A stretch of 45,616 nt of DNA, taken from the NCBI GenBank assembly GCA_947453415.1, contig CANGGG010000015.1:1-45616 (forward strand), given 5' to 3'. This DNA is from Bacteroidota bacterium. Lineage in GTDB: Bacteria > Bacteroidota > Bacteroidia > UKL13-3. Of this stretch, positions 41,071 to 45,616 are shown one piece after another. Each line of letters begins with the position of its first letter. Position 1 is the stretch's first letter. The translations under genes and the position numbers were made by a program. The notes below the pieces were generated by a model. That model worked only from the letters and a program-made list of their open reading frames with translations. It was not told where the DNA came from and ran no database searches.

Positions 41071-41724
41071 ATGAAAACAATTTTCACTTGTATTTGCATT
41101 TTCTTCGTTTTTAAATTTGCAAAAGCGCAACATGTAATTTTTACAAAAACGGATACAATTGAAGCGCATATAATTAGTTTAGATGATTCGGTTTATACTT
41201 ATAAACGATTAAATAAACCAAGGATTGTCAAAACAATTGATAAAAGTTTAGTGGTAAGATTATTACCATTAGGCGATGACACTTTGTTTGATATTTCACA
41301 AACAATAAATTCAGAATTAGAAGTAAGGAAATCGTTATTTAATGACACTACAAAAAGTGTTTTGTATCTGAACAATGAAATAAAAACACAAGCTTATTGG
41401 TTAGATAAAGCAGGTTTTCAAATGAATACTGCTGTTACATTAAATATTTTAGGAACCATTTTTTTGTCAGCGTCACCATTTTTAGTCAGGAGCAATACCA
41501 TTGAAAAAACATATAAATTAAGCAATGGTACTACATCTACTTTTCCTACAATTGAAGTTGATAATACATTAGCTTATGTTTCAGTAGGAGCAGGATTAGT
41601 TTTAAACATAATATCATTGACATATTGGTATGAATGTAGTGATTCACTTAAAGAAGCTGGAAAACAAAACAAAATCTCTTACAGAATTTCGCCATTGGGA
41701 GCAAATATTGCTTATCGGTTTTAG
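41071..41724 (+). CDS. Exported membrane-associated protein of unknown function
   Basis: 217 residues. MKTIFTCICIFFVFKFAKAQ is a signal peptide. The next ~95 residues are a small beta-rich domain (HVIFTKTDTIEAHIISLDD..VYTYKR..), of the kind that follows signal peptides in many Bacteroidota proteins. Two hydrophobic segments follow, at about 120-140 and 170-190, and the C terminus ends in IAYRF, an aromatic final residue common in outer-membrane proteins. No named family is recognised. It stands alone between rlmN and a glycosylase remnant. Confidence 0.6.
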   Translation: MKTIFTCICIFFVFKFAKAQHVIFTKTDTIEAHIISLDDSVYTYKRLNKPRIVKTIDKSLVVRLLPLGDDTLFDISQTINSELEVRKSLFNDTTKSVLYLNNEIKTQAYWLDKAGFQMNTAVTLNILGTIFLSASPFLVRSNTIEKTYKLSNGTTSTFPTIEVDNTLAYVSVGAGLVLNIISLTYWYECSDSLKEAGKQNKISYRISPLGANIAYRF

Positions 41725-41730
41725 TTAATA

Positions 41731-41826
41731 TTACAAACCTTTACTTTCCCATAAAAACAGGCTAGCAATGTTTCTGTAAGGTTTCCATTGTTCGGCTATT
41801 TGATGGCAATAGGCCTTTTGACTGTC
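41731..41826 (-). pseudogene. C-terminal remnant of a DNA-3-methyladenine glycosylase (AlkA/HhH-GPD type)
   Basis: The minus strand between the DsbA gene and the unknown exported protein reads as 31 codons plus stop, including YCHQIAEQWKPYRNIASLFL followed by W. The pattern AE.W.PYR..A..FLW is the C-terminal signature of AlkA-type glycosylases (usually W.P(W/Y)RS.A..YLW). The frame is closed by a TAA immediately upstream, where the DsbA gene ends, so the rest of the gene is missing. It is best read as a deletion scar. Confidence 0.6.
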
Positions 41827-42472
41827 ATTTTACAATTACAGTTTCGTTCCAAGTTTGAGTTAAAGCAGCTAAAAAAGTTTCAATGCTTTGCGCACCTGAA
41901 ATAGCATATTTATTACCTAAAACAAAAAACGGAACACCACGAACTCCTATTTCTTGTGCATAGTTAATATCGTTATTTACTTCATCAGCATATTGATTAC
42001 TTTCCAAAACATTTGAAATTTCGTTGGCATCTAAACCAATTTGAAGTCCAATATTTGTGAGCACTTCATGATCTGCTGTATTTTTACCTTCCGTAAAATA
42101 GGCTGCCAATAATAATTCCTTGCATTGGTTTTGAAGCTTATATTTTTTTGCTAAATGCAATAACCTGTGTGCATCAAAGGAGTTAGCAACTACTGCTTTT
42201 TCAAAGTCAAAATGTAAGCCAACTTCGGTGGCCACATCTGTTACATGTTGAATTGATTGATTCGTGTAATCCATTGTCCAGCCTTTACTTTCGGCCAAAT
42301 GCTGAATGGTATTTATACTAATATCGGTTACTAAATTAGGATTTAGCTGAAAACTTTTCCATTCAACAGTAACTTCGTTTTTATGTTCAAATTTTGCCAA
42401 AGCATTTTCAAACTTTCGTTTACCAATATAGCAAAACGGACACATCACATCACTCCAAATTTCTACTTTCAT
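41825..42472 (-). CDS. DsbA family oxidoreductase (FrnE-like)
   Basis: 215 residues of the thioredoxin-fold DsbA/FrnE family. The active site CPFC is at residues 11-14 (SDVMCPFCYIGK), VANSFDAHRLLHLAKK is a conserved helix, and EIGVRGVPFFVLGNKYAISGAQS contains the cis-Pro loop and C-terminal motif. There is no signal peptide, so this is a cytoplasmic dithiol oxidoreductase or isomerase. The stop codon overlaps the upstream edge of the glycosylase remnant. Confidence 0.92.
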   Translation of the reverse strand: MKVEIWSDVMCPFCYIGKRKFENALAKFEHKNEVTVEWKSFQLNPNLVTDISINTIQHLAESKGWTMDYTNQSIQHVTDVATEVGLHFDFEKAVVANSFDAHRLLHLAKKYKLQNQCKELLLAAYFTEGKNTADHEVLTNIGLQIGLDANEISNVLESNQYADEVNNDINYAQEIGVRGVPFFVLGNKYAISGAQSIETFLAALTQTWNETVIVK

Positions 42473-42493
42473 TTTTTTATTTATTCATTGCAA

Positions 42494-42530
42494 AGCAAAA
42501 AAAAAGAACGCAATAAATGCGTTCTTTTTT
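42494..42530 (-). terminator. Rho-independent terminator of the Ig-repeat T9SS protein gene
   Basis: Stem AAAAAGAACGCA (42501-42512) and TGCGTTCTTTTT (42518-42529) with loop ATAAA and an A/T run on each side, 24 bases after the stop codon. Confidence 0.85.
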
Positions 42531-42553
42531 TGAAATTATAATCACATACTTTT

Positions 42554-45500
42554 TTATTCAACTACCAAACGCAATACTTTTTTGTTTTGGTTGATGGTAA
42601 CATTTACAAAATATACACCTGCTTTTAAATCTGAAATATCAATTGGTAATAATTCTTTGTTGCTAATTGTGTTAGTTTGACCAAATTGTTTTTTGCCTAA
42701 AACATCTACTATTTCAATCATGGCATCAGCATTGTTGAATAAGTCGAATTGTAGGTTTACAAATTTAGTAGCAGGATTTGGAAACAAACTAACATTTCCT
42801 AATTGATTAAATTGTTCAGACACGCCAATATTTGATTTTACATTTACATAAAGTTCTTTTACTACGCCTTTACAGTTTGATGAATTTGTTTCTCTAACCC
42901 TAATAACCGCAGTTGTAGCATTTGCAGCGCCCCATTTTACTGTAGCAGTATTTGTATTTCCGCCAGCTGTTACCGCACCACCGCCATAGGCTATCCAAAT
43001 ATAAGTAGAGTTAGGTGAACCAGTTACAGAATAGGTAGCAGTTTCATAATTTTTCAATTCATTTAATCCAGAAATATCACTTGTATTTGGAGCATCATTC
43101 ACTGTTAAATTATAATTTGTAGGAGTTGAGGTACAACCACCTTTGGTAATCGTTGCAAAATATTTTCCACTCATGGAAGGATTTACATTTCTTAAAGTAG
43201 GACTTTGCATGTTTGAATTAAATCCAGCAGGGCCTGTCCAGTCGTAAGCAGCACCAGCAGTAAATGAAGCAAATAACTGAATACTATCGCCACCACAGGC
43301 AATACCAGTAACAGGATTACTACTTAAAGACGGTGGATTTGGGAAAGTATTTATTAAAACTGAAGTAGTAGCTGGAGCGGAAACACATGATGATGAAATT
43401 GCAATTACACTGTAATCGCCTGCTTGAGTTAAAGTCACATTTGTTAGAACCGGATTTTGTATGCTTGAGTTAAAGCTATTTGGGCCAATCCAATTGTAAG
43501 TTGCACCACTAATATTTGAAGCTGATAAAGTGATATTGTCGCCAATACATTTTGGACCAGAATTACTAGCTGTAGGTGCATTAGGTGTTGGGTTTATAAG
43601 TACTGTAGTATTAGCAGGAACTGACGAACATCCATTTACAATAGATGAAACACTGTATGTTCCACTTCCAGAACTTAACAAATCTTTTAGCAAAGGATTT
43701 TGATCAGTAGAACTAAAATTAGGGCCAGTCCATTTGTAGGTTGCACCACTTACATTAGAAGCGGAAAGCATTAAAGTAACTCCTTCACAAATTGGTGAAT
43801 TATTAGATGGAGTAGGAGCACTAGGAATTGGTTTTACTATTACAATTGCTGATGAAGATGGCGAAACACAACCAGAATCAGTTACTGTTAAACTATAGCT
43901 ACCAGTATTAAGTGCGGTAGAATTTTGTATAAATGGATTTTTTATATTTGAGTTAAAACTATTTGGACCTGTCCAAGTAAAAATAGCATTTGGGCCCACA
44001 GTATTGGAAGAAGCAAAAAGCTTTAAACTATCGCCTAAACAAACAGCACCACCACTTGTGGCAGAAGGTGCGGCTGGAATTACATGTGTAACAACATCAG
44101 TACTTGCAGTTGGAGAAGTTCCGCAACCAGCAACAGTAACATAAACACTGTACAAACCTTTTTTAGCTGAATTGGCATTGGAGATAGATGGGTTTTGACT
44201 GTTTGAAGTAAATCCGTTTGGCCCATTCCAATTATATACAGCTCCTGTAATATTTGATGCAGATAAACTTATGGTTGAACCATCACAAACAGGGCCATTG
44301 TTACTAACAACTGGTGCAGCTGGCAAGCTATTAATTACCAAAGTGATGTTTCCTTGATTAGAAGTTCCGCATGCTGAAGTAGTAGCCGAAACACTATAAA
44401 TTCCAGCATTTAATGAAGTTACTCCATTAATAACAGGATTTTGCTGAGTAGATGTAAAACTGTTTGGACCTGTCCAAGCATAAGTAGCATTTGGAATAGT
44501 AGCCGCTGATAATTGTAAGTTTTGACCTGGACATAATGGGCCATTTGAACTTGCAACTGGTGTAGGTGTTAAAGTTGTAATTAATACATTTGTTATACTT
44601 GCAATAGATGCACATCCATTAACAGAGGCAATTACACTATAGCTTCCAGCATCTAAAGTGGTTAAACTTGAACGAACTGGATTCTGAGAAGAAGAAGTAA
44701 AACTATTTGGTCCACTCCAACTATAAGTTGCGCCAGCTATACTACTTGCTGTTAAACTTAATGCTTGTCCTGTGCATAAAGGTCCGTTGTTACCAGCAGT
44801 TGGTGAACTAGGAACATTATTAACAATAATAGTGGCTGAACCAGCAGTAGAACTACAATTATTAGATGAAATAACTACTGAATAAGTTCCAGCAAATGAA
44901 CTTTGAACGTTTGCACGTGAAGGGTTTTGTTGAGTTGATGAAAATCCATTTGGGCCAGTCCAATTATAGTTTCCACCAATATAAGTAGATGAAGTTAAGT
45001 TCAAATTATCGCCAACACAAAGTGGAGAATTACTAGTAACCACTGGAGTTATAGGAACTCTATTTACAGCACCTGCAACTGGGAATGGCCCCAGTGTTCC
45101 ACAACCACTTACAGTTACTGATACATTGTATAATCCAGAATCGGCCATGGTGGTAGTGGAAATAAATGGATTTTGTGAGGTAGATGAAAAGCTATTTGGC
45201 CCTGTCCATGAATAAGAAGCGCCAGTGATAGCAGTTACCGTTAAACTTAACGTTTGTCCTGCACAGCGAGGGCTATTGCTGGAAGCTACCGGAGTGGTAA
45301 TAATGGTTACATTGGTGCTAGCCACTGCAGACGAACACTGACCAATAATGGCCATTACCGCATAAGTTCCTACAATGGTTAAATTAGCATTTGCAATGGT
45401 TGGATTTTGTAAAGTAGAAGTAAAACCATTTGGGCCTGTCCAATAATAAGTAGCGCCAGCTATGGTGTCGGCTCTTAACTGTAAAGTAGCTCCACTGCAT

Positions 45501-45616
45501 AATGGACTATTATTTGAGGCATTTGGAATAGCTGGTGCAGCAGGTATTTGATAGGTAATTTCGTCAACACAGCCAATTCGCCAGCCATATAATGTATCTT
45601 TTAATTTTACTGAATA
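42554..45616 (-). CDS. T9SS type A sorting-domain protein with tandem Ig-like repeats (5' end beyond window)
   Basis: The frame is open to the right edge, so at least 1,020 residues are present and the N terminus with the signal peptide is missing; the internal ATG at 45355 is not the start. Ten repeats of about 80-86 residues follow a pattern SNSP.C.G..L.L.AS.I.GA.Y.WTGPN.F.S..QNP......GSYSV..T..GC. These are Ig/PKD-like extracellular repeats. A linker region (about 42840-43080) precedes the type A C-terminal domain NVSLFPNPATKFVNLQF ... DVLGKKQF ... LKAGVYFVNVT. The protein is exported by the type IX system to the cell surface or medium, probably as an adhesin-like structure. Confidence 0.92.
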   Translation of the reverse strand, partial: YSVKLKDTLYGWRIGCVDEITYQIPAAPAIPNASNNSPLCSGATLQLRADTIAGATYYWTGPNGFTSTLQNPTIANANLTIVGTYAVMAIIGQCSSAVASTNVTIITTPVASSNSPRCAGQTLSLTVTAITGASYSWTGPNSFSSTSQNPFISTTTMADSGLYNVSVTVSGCGTLGPFPVAGAVNRVPITPVVTSNSPLCVGDNLNLTSSTYIGGNYNWTGPNGFSSTQQNPSRANVQSSFAGTYSVVISSNNCSSTAGSATIIVNNVPSSPTAGNNGPLCTGQALSLTASSIAGATYSWSGPNSFTSSSQNPVRSSLTTLDAGSYSVIASVNGCASIASITNVLITTLTPTPVASSNGPLCPGQNLQLSAATIPNATYAWTGPNSFTSTQQNPVINGVTSLNAGIYSVSATTSACGTSNQGNITLVINSLPAAPVVSNNGPVCDGSTISLSASNITGAVYNWNGPNGFTSNSQNPSISNANSAKKGLYSVYVTVAGCGTSPTASTDVVTHVIPAAPSATSGGAVCLGDSLKLFASSNTVGPNAIFTWTGPNSFNSNIKNPFIQNSTALNTGSYSLTVTDSGCVSPSSSAIVIVKPIPSAPTPSNNSPICEGVTLMLSASNVSGATYKWTGPNFSSTDQNPLLKDLLSSGSGTYSVSSIVNGCSSVPANTTVLINPTPNAPTASNSGPKCIGDNITLSASNISGATYNWIGPNSFNSSIQNPVLTNVTLTQAGDYSVIAISSSCVSAPATTSVLINTFPNPPSLSSNPVTGIACGGDSIQLFASFTAGAAYDWTGPAGFNSNMQSPTLRNVNPSMSGKYFATITKGGCTSTPTNYNLTVNDAPNTSDISGLNELKNYETATYSVTGSPNSTYIWIAYGGGAVTAGGNTNTATVKWGAANATTAVIRVRETNSSNCKGVVKELYVNVKSNIGVSEQFNQLGNVSLFPNPATKFVNLQFDLFNNADAMIEIVDVLGKKQFGQTNTISNKELLPIDISDLKAGVYFVNVTINQNKKVLRLVVE
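43090..45546 (-). repeat. Tandem array of ten ~245-bp units encoding Ig-like repeats
   Basis: WTGPN-type motifs recur at about 45435, 45196, 44950, 44708, 44463, 44217, 43968, 43723, 43484 and 43227, a spacing of 240 to 258 bases. Variants (SWSGPN, NWNGPN, NWIGPN, DWTGPA) show that the units have diverged. Confidence 0.85.

Noticed and set aside
43090-45546. Regular repeats considered as a CRISPR array
   Set aside because: The period is about 245 bases, the units are diverged and in frame, and they encode Ig-like repeats.

Overview
The window reads as a chromosomal segment of a Bacteroidota bacterium. It is AT-rich (about one third G+C by eye, not computed). Lineage evidence includes TAnnTTTG-type -7 promoter boxes, type IX secretion (T9SS) C-terminal domains, a DUF4835/PorD protein, DUF2480 and IPExxxVDY-like proteins, the bamD-rpoZ-coaBC-DUF4835 order, and dispersed palindromic spacer repeats typical of the phylum. 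I would not name a genus; a Chitinophagia/Sphingobacteriia-like relative is a guess. No rRNA, tRNA or CRISPR array was seen.

Layout. 1-3.9 kb: 5' fragment of a PhoD-like phosphatase, dnaN with two consensus DnaA boxes upstream, then a PaaI-like thioesterase, Ppx/GppA and PaaG-like isomerase on the minus strand. 4-9.9 kb: OmpA-family protein, then an ECF sigma factor overlapping a membrane protein that combines an anti-sigma-like N terminus with a T9SS C-terminal domain. This pair is bracketed by 103-bp direct repeats and followed by a MacB-like permease. 10-16.6 kb: bamD-rpoZ-coaBC-porD operon, NlpC/P60 hydrolase, amino acid permease and fabI. 16.7-31.4 kb: M1 peptidase; operon IPExxxVDY-pyk-lipoprotein-DUF2480-TrpF-like; desaturase; YqhD-type dehydrogenase; START-like protein; PolX-like protein; class V aminotransferase-fold protein; a 59-residue GldL-like protein; Nramp-UspA fusion with a candidate metal operator in its promoter.

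31.6-38.8 kb: the Fe-S assembly operon sufB-sufC-sufD-[GxxExxY]-sufS-sufE-sufT-queE. The GxxExxY putative nuclease gene sits in a cassette with about 29-bp imperfect terminal inverted repeats. The cassette fills the space between the sufD stop codon and the sufS GTG start codon, and the repeat itself appears to supply that GTG. Five suf spacers each carry a different repeat family, and repeats run into the sufS coding sequence.

38.9-45.6 kb: phosphatidylserine decarboxylase, a MITE-like 254-bp element, rlmN, a secreted hypothetical protein, a 32-codon remnant of a DNA-3-methyladenine glycosylase, a DsbA-family oxidoreductase, and a large T9SS-exported protein with ten Ig-like repeats running off the right edge.

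Functionally the window is mostly housekeeping (replication clamp, CoA, RNA polymerase omega, fatty acid synthesis, Fe-S assembly, phospholipid synthesis, rRNA modification) plus T9SS/envelope genes. The most unusual items are the GxxExxY cassette in suf, the sigma/T9SS-domain pair, the PolX-like and TrpF-like proteins with lost catalytic residues, and the glycosylase remnant.
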